42,921 bases of DNA from Tabrizicola sp. (GCA_012032275.1 JAAURK010000004.1:1-42921), one strand, 5' to 3'; positions 1 to 10,773 are shown, counted from the stretch's first letter. Program-made: numbers and translations. Notes: a model not told the origin generated them from the letters alone.

Positions 1-849
1 AGCCCGTGCCGAAGCGCTTGCCAAGGCGGCCTCTGTCATCCCGCGTCCGCCGCTTGCGAACACTCCGATCCTCGAGGATCAGTTCCTGCAGACCCGGTGG
101 GAATATGCCCTGCCCTTCGAAACCGAACCCCAGATTGTTGGTGGAGAAACCTTCCCCGTCGTGACATCCGTCGATACCGAGGCGCTCGTCGGCATCGAGG
201 AAGATGCCTGGATCGAGCCCGGTGTGGTCATTTATGCGGTCAACGGCGAATGGGTTTCCGACATGGCGGCGATCGAGCGGTTTATCCGGCTGTCGACGAT
301 CCCGGATGCGCAGGGGAAGGTGACGACCAGCGTCCGGATCCGCCCGTCGAACGAAAGCGAGTTCCAGCACGTCACGCTCGTGGCGCCGACGACCCGCTGG
401 GTCGAGCTGAAGAACGGCGTGGTCCTTCGGACGGAATCCGTGGACGGCAAATGGCGCACGACTGTCGACGCGATCACCTATTCGGATGAGAACGGCCTGC
501 AGCCCGGAGACGTGATCCTGTCCGAGAAGAACCTGGGCAAATCGATCGACGTATCGGAAAGCGTCGAGATCATTGTCGATCTGCTTGCGTTCAAGGAGAT
601 TGACGAGGCCAGCTTCACGGTTTCGCGGAACGGCGACGAGATCACGGCAAGGATGCCTCTCGCGCGCGATGATCTATGGTGGGGGTCGGGGAAGCCTTCG
701 AAGTCAGGATATGCCGGTTCAAGTCCACTCCCGGATGCGCTGCGGTCGTCTTACCGGGCGGACCCATGGTGACAAAACCTACTGAAAACGGAAAGTCGAA
801 GAACACGATGTCAAGAATGTCAACGAAGTTCACTCAGGCAGGAAACTGA
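1..849 (+). CDS. Tandem PDZ-like exported protein, 5' partial, probable frameshift
   Basis: The frame of the 161-772 ORF is open back to base 2, so the start lies outside the window. Two PDZ-like units are visible: one around 'PGVVIYAVNGEWVSD' and one around 'GLQPGDVILSE', each followed by a strand-rich tail. PDZ units usually bind peptide ends in periplasmic proteases or scaffolds; no protease domain is seen in this part. The ORF ends at 772, but one extra base in the G5 run at 681-685 would continue it as 'GVGEAFEVRICRFKSTPGC' and on to a TGA at 847-849, one base before the next ATG. That fits an operon and the -1 homopolymer errors seen elsewhere. The PDZ reading is moderate; the extended C-terminus is inferred. 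Confidence 0.6.
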
Positions 850-850
850 T

Positions 851-2421
851 ATGCGTTATCAGAAACTGACGACGCTTGCTGTCGCCTCATGTGTGTTTGC
901 CGGTGCGGCCGTCGCCGCGTTTGCGCAGGATGTCACGCTGACGACGATTGACGGAACCTATTCGCTTGTGGGCGAGCTGACCGACTTCAACGACAAGACG
1001 GTCACGATCCGCACAAGCGTGGGGACGATGTCGGTGGCGCGCGACTCCGTGACATGCGCCGGGGCGGCCTGTCCGGAAGGGATGGCCCCGCTGCCCAGAT
1101 CGTGATCGCCGGCGACCGGACGATGAGCCTCGGCATGGTCCCTGATCTGATGCGCGCATTCTCATCGACTTTTTCGGCCGAGACCCGGACGGTCAAGACC
1201 GTCGACAATGGCCTCATGGTCGAGCTTTCGGGCGGCAGCCTGCCTGACCAGGCCTCTTTCAAGATCGGCCCGTCGACCTCTGCCGATGGGATCGCGACCT
1301 TGCTGGATGGCGGGGCCGAAGTTGCACTGTCCGACAGGCGCGCCCTGACGCGCGAGGTCCGCGCGGCGGGTGAGCTCGACCTTGGCGACCTCCAGAGCCG
1401 GACGCAGGAACAGATCATCGCGCTTGACGGGCTGGTCTTCGTGACCCATCCGCGCAACCCGATCCGCGCGGTTTCGCAAGGCGATGCCGCGGTGATCTTT
1501 GCCGGGCTGATCACGAACTGGTCGGAGGTCGGTGGCAGCAACGCTCCGATCAATCTTTACGTCAGCACGGCGGACGGCGGCGCGACGGAGATGTTCCAGG
1601 CGCTGGTGATGCGCCCCGCCGGGTTGACGATCCAGCAGAATGCCAAGGTGCTCGGCTCTGATCGGCTGGTTGCCGAGGCGGTTGCGGCCGACCCCAACGG
1701 GATTGGGTACACGCGGTTTTCCGGTACCGGCGCGGCACGTCCGCTCGCCATCCGCGGCGACTGCGGCATCCAGACCCAGCCCAGCGATTTCGCCATCAAG
1801 ACGGAAGAATATCCGCTGACGCGTCTGCTTTACATGTATCTGACGAACAAGGACATCTCGCCGATCACCAATCAGCTGATCACCTTCCTTGGAACGGATC
1901 TGGCGCAGGCCACGGTCACCTCCTCGGGCTTTATCGACCAGTCGATATCCTCGGCATCGATCGATCAGCAGGGCTTGCGGCTTGCGTCGGCAATGATGAT
2001 GGCGAGCGATGCCGATGCGCAGCGCGAGCTGCGGGAAATGATGGATTCGCTGCTTTCCGCAGAGCGGCTTTCCGCGACGTTCCGCTACCAGACCGGCACG
2101 CCCGATCTGAATGCCCGTGCACAGGCCGATCTTGACCGGCTTGCCGCGGCCCTGTCGTCGGGTCGGTTCGAGGGCAAGGAGGTTCTTTTCCTCGGCTTTA
2201 CTGATTCCATCGGCGATGCAGAACTGAACCGGCAGCTGTCGCAGCAGCGCGCAGAGGAAGTGATCGAAATACTGGTCACCGCTTACCCCGATCTCGCCAA
2301 CAAGGTCCGGCTGACCGCGGTCGGCTACGGCGAGCTGTCCCCGCTTGCCTGCAACGAGCTTGACGGAGGCCGGGCGATCAATCGGCGCATCGAAGTGTGG
2401 GTGCGCGATTATGTCCGCTGA
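851..2421 (+). CDS. PstS-like binding domain fused to OmpA peptidoglycan-binding domain (frameshifted)
   Basis: The product starts with a signal peptide (ending near 'AAFAQD'), followed by a short beta region containing a Cys pair. A phosphate-binding-protein-like domain comes next ('FVTHPRNPIRAVSQGDAAVI', 'NLYVSTADGGATEMFQ'). The C-terminus is an OmpA/MotB-type domain ('LGFTDSIGDAELNRQLSQQRA'), which normally grips peptidoglycan. The track shows two ORFs, 851-1105 and 1054-2421, because a base is missing from the C-run at 1086-1089; with one more C the text reads 'CPEGMAPAAQIVIAGD'. The corrected length is about 523 residues. It begins right after the probable stop of the PDZ gene. The ligand cannot be read from the sequence; the lack of a permease argues for sensing or scaffolding rather than transport. 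Confidence 0.8.
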
Positions 2422-2523
2422 TCGGGTGATCTTTCTTTCTGGGCTTGGGCCAAGAAACGCCAAGACGGCTATCAAAATGTCAATCAGTCGACAGGCAACT
2501 GTCCTCTTTGTGGATAAGTCTTC

Positions 2524-3546
2524 ATGAGAATGTTGGGTGCAGTTTTCGCGTCGCTCCTGATTGCCGTTCCCTTTTCGGGAGTCGCTCAGGAAAGGTGTGA
2601 CTCCGGTGAAAGAGAGCTGAAGTTCAGCCTTGTGACAGCGGTGAAGGGCCATCCGAAGGGAGAGGCGGCCCTTGCCTTTGCGACGGCGATCAACCGCAAG
2701 TTTCAAGGCAAGTACTGCGTCGTCGTCTACGGCGACAGCGAGCTTTTCAAGGATGACTACACGCTTTTCGAGGCGATGAAACGCGGTGAGGTTACTTTTG
2801 CCGCGCCGTCAGTGGATGTTCTGAACAAGTTCACCCCTAAGTCGACGCTGTTCAGTCTGCCATTCCTTTTCGACAGCCCGTTGCATGCGCTGGCGTTTAC
2901 GGATTCCGACGTGGCGCAGTCTATCCTTGCCGACTTCGCTGATGACGGTTTCCACGCCTTCGGGTTCTGGAGCGGCGGGATGCGACAGATGTCGGCCACC
3001 GTTCCGATCCGGAGCGTCAGGGATGCCGAGGGTCTGACCTTCCGTGTCTCCTCGGATTCTCCGGTCACCGCGGCGGTTTACGAGGCGATGGGGGTCAAGA
3101 CGATCGAAATGCCCTTTGCCGAGGTGTATGACGCGCTCGCTTCGGGGAAGGTGCAGGGGCAGGAAAACACCTGGTCCAACATCGACACGCGCGGGTTTTA
3201 CAAGGTGCAGGCCGCTGTCACCGAGACCAACCACAACTATCTCGGCTATGTCACCCTCACGACGACGGCCTTTCTGGACAGCCTCCCGGAAGCCGAGCGC
3301 AAGGTTTTCGTCGATACGATGCGGCTGGTTTCGCACGAACGCAATGGTTTCGCCTTCGAGTTGAACCAGCTCAGCCGTCAGGCTATCATTGAGGATGGCG
3401 GTGTCATCATCAGCCTGTCGAAGGAAGAACTCGCCGGTTTCCGCGCGGCGTTCAAGCCGGTTTTCGACCGGTTCAAGGGTCAAATCGGTGCTGAGCTGGT
3501 CGATCAGGCCATCGCGATCAATGCCACAACGAAACCGTTCGAATAA
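2524..3546 (+). CDS. TRAP-type (DctP-like) periplasmic solute-binding protein
   Basis: This 340-residue protein has a signal peptide (cleavage near 'GVAQERC') and the DctP fold signature. Recognisable pieces are 'AFATAINRKFQGKYCVVVYGDSELFKDD', 'FSLPFLFDSPLHALAF', 'GGMRQMSATVPIRSVRDAEGLTFRV' and 'GKVQGQENTWSNI'. DctP proteins normally pass organic acids to DctQ/DctM membrane subunits, but neither is encoded nearby. It lies about 100 bases after the PstS/OmpA gene on the same strand and is probably cotranscribed with it. Cys residues at 'ERCDS' and 'GKYCVV' could form a disulfide. An orphan binding protein like this may serve a sensor instead of a transporter; that part is inference. Confidence 0.85.
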   Translation: MRMLGAVFASLLIAVPFSGVAQERCDSGERELKFSLVTAVKGHPKGEAALAFATAINRKFQGKYCVVVYGDSELFKDDYTLFEAMKRGEVTFAAPSVDVLNKFTPKSTLFSLPFLFDSPLHALAFTDSDVAQSILADFADDGFHAFGFWSGGMRQMSATVPIRSVRDAEGLTFRVSSDSPVTAAVYEAMGVKTIEMPFAEVYDALASGKVQGQENTWSNIDTRGFYKVQAAVTETNHNYLGYVTLTTTAFLDSLPEAERKVFVDTMRLVSHERNGFAFELNQLSRQAIIEDGGVIISLSKEELAGFRAAFKPVFDRFKGQIGAELVDQAIAINATTKPFE

Positions 3547-3714
3547 GCCGACAGCCCCCCAATCCGGCTACTAACCGGCGGGATTGTGGCGCAACAATGA
3601 TCAATCTCTACAAATTGCATGTATCATGCCATTTGGAGACCATAATTCTGGATCACCTCTTTGTCACGAACGGTTGATCTGCCACCGCAACGCACTGCTC
3701 AAAGGAGTCCATTG

Positions 3715-4830
3715 ATGGCCCGCACCAATCGCATCACGAAGACGCTTCTCGGCCATGCGGCCGTCGCCCTTGGCCTCATGGCAACATCGGCCGGCGCTCA
3801 GGAGCTTTGCTCGGTCTACAGCGTGCAGAAGGGCGACACGCTCAGCGGCATTGCAAGCAGCGCAGGCGTCAAGGGTGGTTTCCAGACCATCTACAACGCC
3901 AACCGCGACACGCTCGCCAGCCCCAATATCATCGAGATCAACCAGAAGATCGTCATCCCCTGCGCGGACGGAACGCTGCCGGGCCAGGCCGCCGCCGCGA
4001 AACCGGTGGAGACCGCAACCGCCGAACCCGCAGCGACCGAAGAGCCGAAGCCCGCAGGCGGCCCGTTGCCCAAGCTGAAGTTCCTGACGGCAAGCGACTA
4101 TGCCCCGTTCACCGATGAAGAGCTTCCGGAAGGCGGCATGTTCACCGAACTCGTCCGCCGCGCAACCGAGCGTGGAGCCCCCGATCTGGAATATTCGGTG
4201 ACCTTCGTGAATGACTGGGGCTCGCATCTGTCCGATCTGCTTCCCTCTGGCGCTTTCGACGGTGGCTTCCCCTGGTTCCTTCCCGATTGCAGCAAGGTCG
4301 ATCTTCTGTCGCCCGCGATGCAACTGCGCTGCAACGACTATGATGCCACGGAGCCGTTCTTCGAAGTGGTGATCGGCTGGTATGCCAAGTCCGGCAGCGA
4401 TCTTCTTACCGCAACCTCTTATGACGCGCTGAAAGGCCTGCGCATCTGCCGCCCCGACGGTTGGTTCACATTCGATCTCGAGGCGCTTGAACTGGTCGAG
4501 CCGAAGATCCCGCTTCTTCTGCGCGCCCCAAGCCAGGTGGACTGCTGGCGCGCGCTGCAGAACGACGAAGTCGACATTGTGACCTTTGACGCCTTGCCGG
4601 CAGAGGATGACATCGTATCGCTGAACATCAGCGACGAAGTGAAGGAAATCACTGGACTGTCGTCGGTGGTGACCGCCCATGTCTTCGTGCCGAAAGGCAA
4701 CCCGAATGGCCCGGCCTACATCGCACTTCTGAACGAGGGGCTGAAAGAAATGCGCGACGATGGAAGCTGGTTCTCGATCGTGTCGCAGCGGCTGCGCGAA
4801 CATGAGGAAAAGCAGGCCGCGGGCAACTGA
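3715..4830 (+). CDS. LysM domain fused to family-3 solute-binding domain
   Basis: The start is set at the ATG at 3715, which follows AAAGGAG by seven bases; the track ORF begins at an upstream TTG without support. The protein has 371 residues: a signal peptide ending near 'SAGAQE', a LysM module at about 32-82 ('YSVQKGDTLSGIASSAGV ... IIEINQKIVIPC'), a Pro/Ala/Glu-rich linker, and a bacterial SBP_3-like domain ('LKFLTASDYAPFTDEELPEGGMFTELVRRA'). LysM binds peptidoglycan glycan, so the binding domain should be tethered to the wall. No amino-acid permease or ATPase is adjacent. It is the last gene of the envelope cluster and is followed by a strong terminator. Confidence 0.85.
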   Translation: MARTNRITKTLLGHAAVALGLMATSAGAQELCSVYSVQKGDTLSGIASSAGVKGGFQTIYNANRDTLASPNIIEINQKIVIPCADGTLPGQAAAAKPVETATAEPAATEEPKPAGGPLPKLKFLTASDYAPFTDEELPEGGMFTELVRRATERGAPDLEYSVTFVNDWGSHLSDLLPSGAFDGGFPWFLPDCSKVDLLSPAMQLRCNDYDATEPFFEVVIGWYAKSGSDLLTATSYDALKGLRICRPDGWFTFDLEALELVEPKIPLLLRAPSQVDCWRALQNDEVDIVTFDALPAEDDIVSLNISDEVKEITGLSSVVTAHVFVPKGNPNGPAYIALLNEGLKEMRDDGSWFSIVSQRLREHEEKQAAGN

Positions 4831-4853
4831 TCCGGACGCGGTGCCACAGTTTC

Positions 4854-4884
4854 GGGGCGGGCCTTCGGTCCGCCCCTTCTTGTT
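4854..4884 (+). terminator. Rho-independent terminator after envelope cluster
   Basis: A ten-base stem GGGGCGGGCC / GGTCCGCCCC (one G-T pair) closes a TTC loop and is followed by TTCTTGTT. It sits between the LysM/SBP_3 stop and the convergent end of hutU, so it probably ends rightward transcription and may also work leftward. Confidence 0.75.
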
Positions 4885-4902
4885 GACCGGCGGGCAGCGG
4901 CG

Positions 4903-6585
4903 TCAGTTTCCCAGAATCGTCGGCAGCCGCAGGCCCTGTTCCCTCGCGCAATCGACAGCCGTCGGGTAGCCTGCATCGGCATGCCGCCAGACGCCCGAGG
5001 CCGGGTCGTTCCACAACACCCGCTCCAGCCTGCGCGCGGCATCTTCGCTGCCATCGGCGACGGTCACGACCCCGGCGTGCTGGCTGAACCCCATGCCGAC
5101 GCCGCCACCATGGTGCAGCGACACCCAGGTCGCCCCGGAGGCCGTGTTGACCAGCGCATTCAGAAGCGGCCAGTCCGACACGGCATCGGATCCGTCCAGC
5201 ATCGCCTCCGTCTCCCGGTTCGGGCTGGCAACGCTGCCTGCATCCAGATGGTCGCGGCCGATGACGATGGGTGCCTTCAGCTCTCCCGACGCGACCATCT
5301 GGTTGAACATGAGCCCCGCGCGGTGCCGGTCGCCAAGGCCGATCCAGCAGATGCGGGCGGGCAGCCCCTGAAACGCGATCCGTTCCTGCGCCATGTCAAG
5401 CCAGCGGTGCAGATGAGCATTTTCGGGGAACAGCCTTTTCATCGCCGCGTCGGTCTTGTGGATATCTTCCGGATCACCTGACAGCGCCACCCAGCGAAAC
5501 GGCCCGATCCCCTTGCAAAAGAGCGGCCGGATATAGGCGGGTACAAAGCCGGGGAAGGCAAAGGCCGTTTCCAACCCCTCGTCGAGCGCGACCTGGCGGA
5601 TGTTGTTGCCATAGTCGAGTGTCGGCACGCCCGCGTTCCAGAAATCGACCATCGCCGCGACATGGGTCTTCATCGAGGCCCGCGCCGCTGCTTCGACGCC
5701 TTTGGGGTCGCTTTCCTGCCGGGCGCGCCAGTCGCCCATGGTCCAGCCCCGGGGCAGGTAGCCGTGCAGCGGGTCATGGGCCGAGGTTTGATCGGTCACC
5801 ATATCGGGCCTGAGGCCGCCCGCCTTCATCCGGGCAAAGAGCTGCGGAAAGACATCGGCCGCATTGCCCAAAAGCCCGACGGATTTCGCTTCGCCCCGCG
5901 ACGTCCAGCCCTCGATCAGTGCCAGTGCCTCGTCAACGGAAGGGGCCTTGGCATCCAGATATCGGGTGCGCATCCGAAAATCGATCCGCGTCTCGTCGCA
6001 TTCCACCGCCAGACAGCAGGCACCCGCCATCACCGCGGCGAGGGGTTGCGCCCCGCCCATGCCGCCAAGACCGGCGGTCAGGATCCACCGTCCGGCGAGG
6101 GTGCCGCCATAGTGCTGACGGCCGGCTTCGGCAAAGGTCTCGTAAGTTCCCTGCACGATCCCTTGTGTTCCGATATAGATCCAGGATCCGGCGGTCATCT
6201 GGCCGTACATCATCAGGCCCTTGCGGTCCAATTCGTTGAAATGGTCCCAGGTCGCCCAATGCGGCACGAGGTTCGAATTGGCGATCAGCACGCGGGGGGG
6301 CGTCCTTGTGGGTGCGCACCACGGCGACCGGACGGCCCGATTGCACCACCAGCGTCTCCTCCGCCTCCAGATCCTTCAGCGTGGCGATGATCCGGTCGAA
6401 ATCGTCCCAGGATCGCGCCGCCCGCCCGATACCGCCGTAAACCACCAGTTCGTGAGGGTTTTCCGCGACGTCGGGGTGGAGGTTGTTCATCAGCATCCGC
6501 ATTGCCGCTTCGGTCAGCCAGCTTTCGCGGTGATCTCGGTTCCGGTCGGCGGGTAGATGTCGCGCTGGTTATGGCGTCTGTTCAT
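4903..6585 (-). CDS. hutU: Urocanate hydratase (two compensating frameshifts)
   Basis: HutU converts urocanate to 4-imidazolone-5-propionate using tightly bound NAD+, the second step of histidine breakdown. Strong family text includes '[42 protein letters not shown]', '[24 protein letters not shown]' and '[15 protein letters not shown]'. The start at 6585 gives '[21 protein letters not shown]', the usual N-terminus. One base is missing in the run at 6523-6525 (AAA where AAAA is expected on the coding strand, '[14 protein letters not shown]'). One base is extra in the G7 run at 6294-6300 ('THKDAPRVLIAN' expected). The two cancel, giving about 560 residues, normal for the family. The start overlaps the hutH stop by 17 bases. 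Confidence 0.92.
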
Positions 6586-8122
6586 GGTGGCCTCCGAGGG
6601 TCGGCAAGGGTGTTTCACTGGCGGCGATCAACTTGCCCTCCGCGATCAGTTCCGCCGCCTTCTCGATATCGGGCGTGAGGATGCGGTCTTCCTGCAGCGG
6701 CGGCACGCAGGCACGCAGGCAGGCCTGGACGCGCTGAAGCGGTGCCGAGGTCAGCAGCGGCGCCCGGAAATCGAGCCCCTGCGCCGCGCAGATCGCCTCG
6801 ACCGCGAGGATGCGGTTCAGGTTTTCGACCATCCGCATCAGCCGCCGCGCACCATGGGCGGCCATGCTGACGTGATCTTCCTGATTGGCGCTGGTGGGGG
6901 TGCTGTCGGTCACTGTCGGATGTGCCAGATGCTTGTTTTCGCTCATCAAGGCGGCCGTGGTGACTTCTGCGATCATCAGCCCGGAATTCAGGCCGGGATC
7001 AGGGCTCAGGAACGGCGGCAGATCGAAAGAGAGCGTCGGATCCACCATCAACGCGATCCGGCGCTGCGAAATCGCGCCGATCTCGGACAGGGCAAGCGCG
7101 ATCATGTCCGCGGCGAAACCCACCGGTTCGGCATGGAAATTGCCGCCGCTGACGATCTGCCCGTCGGCCAGAACCAGCGGATTGTCGGTCACCGCGTTCG
7201 CCTCGATCGCCAGCGTTCCGGCAGCCATGCGCAGCATGTCCATCGCCGCGCCGGTCACCTGCGGCTGGCAGCGGATGCAGTAGGGATCCTGCACCCGGGT
7301 ATCGCCCGTCCGGTGGCTTTCGCGGATCTCGCTGCCCTCAAGCAGGCGGCGCATCGTTGCGGCCGCCTCGATCTGACCGGGGTGCCCGCGCAGGGCGTGA
7401 ATCTCGGGGTGGAGGGGGGCAGTCGATCCCATGATCGCATCGGTCGACATCGCGCTGATCACCAGCGCCGCCTGTGCCGCCCGCCAGCCCTCGAAAAGCC
7501 CCGCGAGGGCATAGGCGGTCGAAAACTGTGTGCCGTTGATCAGCGCAAGTCCCTCTTTCGGGCCAAGGGTGATGGGCGTCAGGCCCGCCGCGCCCAACGC
7601 CTCGACCCCCCTCATTTCACGGCCACGAAACAGCGCGGTTCCCTCGCCGATCATCACCGCGGCCATATGCGCAAGGGGCGCAAGATCGCCTGAGGCGCCG
7701 ACCGAGCCTTGCGCCGGGATGACCGGGACCACACCCTTGTCGCGCATGTTCCGGATCAGCTCGATCACCTGCCACCGCACGCCTGACGCGCCGCGGCCAA
7801 GCGACAGCGCCTTGAGGCACATCATCAGATCCACAATGGCCGAGGGCATCGGATCGCCGACCCCGGCGCAATGCGACAAGATCAGGTTTCGTTGCAGCTG
7901 TTCGGTATTTTCCGGCGCGATCTTCAGGTGGGCAAGCTTGCCGAACCCGGTGTTGACCCCATAGATCGCTTCGGTCCCCGCCGCTGCCTCCGCCACCCGG
8001 GCGGCAGACGCCTCGACCGCCGGGCGCGCGGCAGGGTCGATGCAGAATTGCCGTTCGCGGCGCAAAAGCTCCTCGAAACTCGACAGGGCGACCCGGCCCG
8101 GGGTCAGCGGCGTGGATGCCAT
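6569..8122 (-). CDS. hutH: Histidine ammonia-lyase
   Basis: HutH removes ammonia from L-histidine to give urocanate. The 517-residue product has the family signature '[14 protein letters not shown]'; Ala143-Ser144-Gly145 forms the self-made MIO cofactor. '[12 protein letters not shown]' near residue 53 carries the active-site Tyr loop, and 'NAVTDNPL' and '[15 protein letters not shown]' are further lyase motifs. The track ORF extends to 8356, but ATG 8122 begins the normal HutH N-terminus. It overlaps the hutI stop by 19 bases and the hutU start by 17, so the three genes form one translationally linked operon. The reading frame is intact. Confidence 0.96.
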   Translation of the reverse strand: MASTPLTPGRVALSSFEELLRRERQFCIDPAARPAVEASAARVAEAAAGTEAIYGVNTGFGKLAHLKIAPENTEQLQRNLILSHCAGVGDPMPSAIVDLMMCLKALSLGRGASGVRWQVIELIRNMRDKGVVPVIPAQGSVGASGDLAPLAHMAAVMIGEGTALFRGREMRGVEALGAAGLTPITLGPKEGLALINGTQFSTAYALAGLFEGWRAAQAALVISAMSTDAIMGSTAPLHPEIHALRGHPGQIEAAATMRRLLEGSEIRESHRTGDTRVQDPYCIRCQPQVTGAAMDMLRMAAGTLAIEANAVTDNPLVLADGQIVSGGNFHAEPVGFAADMIALALSEIGAISQRRIALMVDPTLSFDLPPFLSPDPGLNSGLMIAEVTTAALMSENKHLAHPTVTDSTPTSANQEDHVSMAAHGARRLMRMVENLNRILAVEAICAAQGLDFRAPLLTSAPLQRVQACLRACVPPLQEDRILTPDIEKAAELIAEGKLIAASETPLPTLGGHHEQTP

Positions 8123-9330
8123 ATTTCGCCTCCGTACATGCGGGCATGAAGCGGCACCCCACCGATGCGGTAGCCGAGTTCGGCGGGATGCTCTGCCTCC
8201 CAGATCGCCAGATCCGCGCGCATCCCGGGGGCAATCATGCCCCGGTCCGCCAGCCCAAGCGCCCGCGCCGCCTGCAGCGTGACACCGGCCAGCGCCTCGG
8301 CCGGGGTCATCCGGAACAGCGTGCACGCCATGTTCATCGCCAGAAGCGGCGAACACATCGGCGAAGAACCGGGGTTGAAATCGGTGGCCACCGCCATCGC
8401 AACGCCATGCGCGCGAAAAAGTGCAATGGGCGGCAGCTGCGTCTCGCGCAAAGTGTAGAACGCACCCGGCAGGATCACCGCCACCGTTCCCGAGGCGGCC
8501 ATCGCCACCACCCCCGCTTCGTCCAGATGCTCCAGATGATCGGCGGACAGCGCGCCATGACCGGCCGCCAGCACCGCGCCGCCAAGGTTCGACAATTGCT
8601 CGGCGTGCAGCTTCACCGGCAGGCCGAGCGTGCGGGCCACGGCGAAGAGGCGCCCGATCTGCACGGTATCGAAGGCGATGCCCTCGCAGAATCCGTCCAC
8701 CGCATCGACCAGCCCTTCGGCATGGGCGGCGCGCAGCGTGGGGATGCAGATCTCGTCGATATAGGCATCGGCGCGGCCCGCATATTCCGGCGGCACCGCA
8801 TGCGCGCCAAGAAAGCTCGTCTGCACCGTGACCGGCCGCCGGGTGGCGATCCTGCGCGCCGTGCGCAGCATCCGAAGCTCTGTCTCGCGGTCAAGCCCGT
8901 AGCCTGACTTGATCTCGATCACCGTCACGCCCTCGGCGATCATCGCATCGACAAATGGCAGTGCCGCGGCGAGGAGCGCGTCTTCACCGGCTGCCCGCGT
9001 GGCCCGCACGGTGGACAGGATGCCGCCACCCCCGCGCGCCACCTCTTCATAGCTGGCACCCTTCAGGCGCATCTCGAACTCTTCCGCGCGCTGGCCGGCA
9101 TGCACCAGATGGGTGTGGCAATCGATCAGGCCCGGGGTCACCAGCCGCCCGCCCGCATCGACGACTGCCAGCGCCCCGTACCGGCCCGGAAGCTCCGCGC
9201 GCGGGCCGACCCAGTCAAGCCGCGCCCCGTCGACCACCAGTGCTGCATCCTCCACCAGCCCGTAGTCACCCTGCCCCGGCCGCAGTGTCGCAGCCCGTCG
9301 TGCGGCAAGAATGTATGTTGAGGGCTGCAT
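8104..9330 (-). CDS. hutI: Imidazolonepropionase
   Basis: HutI hydrolyses imidazolonepropionate to N-formimidoyl-L-glutamate. It is an amidohydrolase: '[25 protein letters not shown]' supplies the metal-binding HxH, '[17 protein letters not shown]' a later metal His, and '[13 protein letters not shown]' the catalytic Asp. Starting at ATG 9330 ('[12 protein letters not shown]') the protein has 408 residues, the usual size. The track gives a 989-residue ORF in this frame, but its first ~580 residues are antisense to hutF and show no domain. hutI is the first gene of the leftward operon, facing hutF across an 84-bp regulatory gap. Confidence 0.95.
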   Translation of the reverse strand: MQPSTYILAARRAATLRPGQGDYGLVEDAALVVDGARLDWVGPRAELPGRYGALAVVDAGGRLVTPGLIDCHTHLVHAGQRAEEFEMRLKGASYEEVARGGGGILSTVRATRAAGEDALLAAALPFVDAMIAEGVTVIEIKSGYGLDRETELRMLRTARRIATRRPVTVQTSFLGAHAVPPEYAGRADAYIDEICIPTLRAAHAEGLVDAVDGFCEGIAFDTVQIGRLFAVARTLGLPVKLHAEQLSNLGGAVLAAGHGALSADHLEHLDEAGVVAMAASGTVAVILPGAFYTLRETQLPPIALFRAHGVAMAVATDFNPGSSPMCSPLLAMNMACTLFRMTPAEALAGVTLQAARALGLADRGMIAPGMRADLAIWEAEHPAELGYRIGGVPLHARMYGGEIWHPRR

Positions 9331-9385
9331 TCGGCGGGGTTCCGGAAAAGCTGTTGCCTGAGCTTTGTGTATGAGGCTAAGGATA

Positions 9386-9401
9386 TTATGTCTACACATA
9401 A
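9386..9401. promoter_or_regulatory. HutC-type operator between hutI and hutF
   Basis: TTATGT-CTAC-ACATAA is a perfect inverted repeat, and its core GTCTACAC fits the GT-N-TA-N-AC pattern known for HutC-subfamily GntR repressors. It lies 14 bases before the hutF GTG and just upstream of the hutF ribosome site (AAGGAG, 9400-9405). On the minus strand a TAGACA inside it could be the -35 of the hutI operon, with a -10-like TACACA 17 bases on. Occupation by HutC, encoded just downstream, would therefore block both directions; urocanate is the usual inducer in this family. Confidence 0.8.
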
Positions 9402-9414
9402 GGAGAAGCCCGCC

Positions 9415-10773
9415 GTGATTTTCGCCGATCTGGCGCTGTTGGCCGATGGATGGGCAACGCATGTCCGCCTCGGCCTTGCGGATGGCCGTATCCGCAGCAT
9501 TGTGGCGGGGGCGGCACCCCAGCCAGGCGATATCCGCGTCTCGGCCCTGCTTCCGGCGCTTTCGAACGTTCACAGCCATTCCTTTCAGCGCGCGATGGCC
9601 GGGATGGCCGAACATCGGGTCAGTGGCACCGACAGCTTCTGGACCTGGCGCGAGGTGATGTACCGCTTTCTCGGTCGGCTGACGCCCGATCAGATGGAGG
9701 CCATCGCCGCCCTGGTATTCATGGAGATGCAAGAGACCGGCTATGCCGCCGTGGGCGAGTTTCACTACGTCCACCACCAGCCCGGCGGCGCGCCCTATGC
9801 CGATATTGCCGAACTTTCGAACCGGATCTTCGCCGCCGCCGCGCTGACCGGGATCGGCCTCACGCACCTGCCGGTCCTCTATTCGTGCGGCGGCGCGGGG
9901 GAACAGCCGCTTGCCCCTGGCCAGACCCGCTTTGGCAATGAGATCAGCCGTTTCGCCCGACTGCTGGAGGCGGCGCGCCACGGCGCGCGCGACTTGCCCG
10001 ATGACACCCGCATCGGCGTCGCGCCGCATTCGCTGCGGGCGATCCGACCTGCCGATCTGGCACAGCTTGTGGCGCTTGCCCCGGGCGAGCCCCTCCACAT
10101 CCATGTGGCCGAACAGCCGAAGGAGGTCGCCGACATCTCTGCCTGGCTTGGTGCGCGGCCCGTCGAATGGCTGCTGGCCCATGCGCCGGTCGGCCCCGAC
10201 TGGTGCGCCATCCACGCCACCCACATGACCCCGACCGAGGCCGCCGGTCTTGCAGCGACAGGCGCTGTCGCCGGGCTTTGCCCGATCACCGAGGCCAATC
10301 TTGGCGACGGTCCGTTCAATGGCCCGGCCTGGCGCGCCGCAGGGGGTGCCTTCGGCATTGGATCGGACAGCAACATCCGCATCTCGCTGACCGAAGAGCT
10401 TCGGATGCTGGAATACAGCCAGCGCCTGCGCGACCTTGCCCGCAATGTGATGCTGACGGAGGAAGGGTCGGTCGGGCTCTCGATTTATCTTGGCGCAGCC
10501 CGGGGCGGGGCACGGGCACTTGGCCGCGACGGGGGCGAGATTGCCAGGGACCGGCTCGCCGATCTGGTCGCGATCAACCTGTCGCACCCTGCGCTCTGTT
10601 CGCTTGCTCCGGAGCAGATCCTGGACGGTCTCGTCTTCGCGGCCCCTGACACGGTGGTCACCGACCTGTGGTCGGCGGGCCGCCACCAGGTGCGGGGCGG
10701 TCGCCATGTGGAGAGGGACCGCATCCTCGCGGGCTGGCGCCGCGCCGTGAAGGGGCTGACCGATGGCATCTGA
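9415..10773 (+). CDS. hutF: Formimidoylglutamate deiminase
   Basis: HutF deiminates N-formimidoyl-L-glutamate to N-formyl-L-glutamate, which marks the five-step pathway that ends with HutG. It is an amidohydrolase: metal HxH in '[17 protein letters not shown]', then 'GVAPHSLRA', '[12 protein letters not shown]', 'HATHMT' and '[22 protein letters not shown]'. I start it at GTG 9415, nine bases after AAGGAG, rather than at the track start 9367 or the ATG at 9388, which overlap the operator. That gives 452 residues, a normal size. It overlaps the hutC start by 11 bases. No hutG is seen in the window. Confidence 0.93.
   Translation: MIFADLALLADGWATHVRLGLADGRIRSIVAGAAPQPGDIRVSALLPALSNVHSHSFQRAMAGMAEHRVSGTDSFWTWREVMYRFLGRLTPDQMEAIAALVFMEMQETGYAAVGEFHYVHHQPGGAPYADIAELSNRIFAAAALTGIGLTHLPVLYSCGGAGEQPLAPGQTRFGNEISRFARLLEAARHGARDLPDDTRIGVAPHSLRAIRPADLAQLVALAPGEPLHIHVAEQPKEVADISAWLGARPVEWLLAHAPVGPDWCAIHATHMTPTEAAGLAATGAVAGLCPITEANLGDGPFNGPAWRAAGGAFGIGSDSNIRISLTEELRMLEYSQRLRDLARNVMLTEEGSVGLSIYLGAARGGARALGRDGGEIARDRLADLVAINLSHPALCSLAPEQILDGLVFAAPDTVVTDLWSAGRHQVRGGRHVERDRILAGWRRAVKGLTDGI

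Noticed and set aside
1054-1105. Programmed frameshift between the 851 and 1054 ORFs
   Set aside because: No slippery heptamer or downstream structure was seen, and one added C in the C4 run restores a continuous protein.
1162-2706. 514-residue minus ORF
   Set aside because: It is a shadow of the PstS/OmpA gene in GC-rich DNA, Arg/His/Gly-rich with no domain.
3664-4803. 379-residue minus ORF
   Set aside because: It is antisense to the LysM/SBP_3 gene, which has clear domains and a ribosome site.
6294-6300. G7 run in hutU as a phase-variable switch
   Set aside because: A compensating deletion occurs 230 bases away and many similar one-base indels occur across the window, so base-calling error is the simpler reading.
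6557-7693. 378-residue plus ORF
   Set aside because: It is antisense to hutH, which is beyond doubt; the composition is Arg/His-rich.
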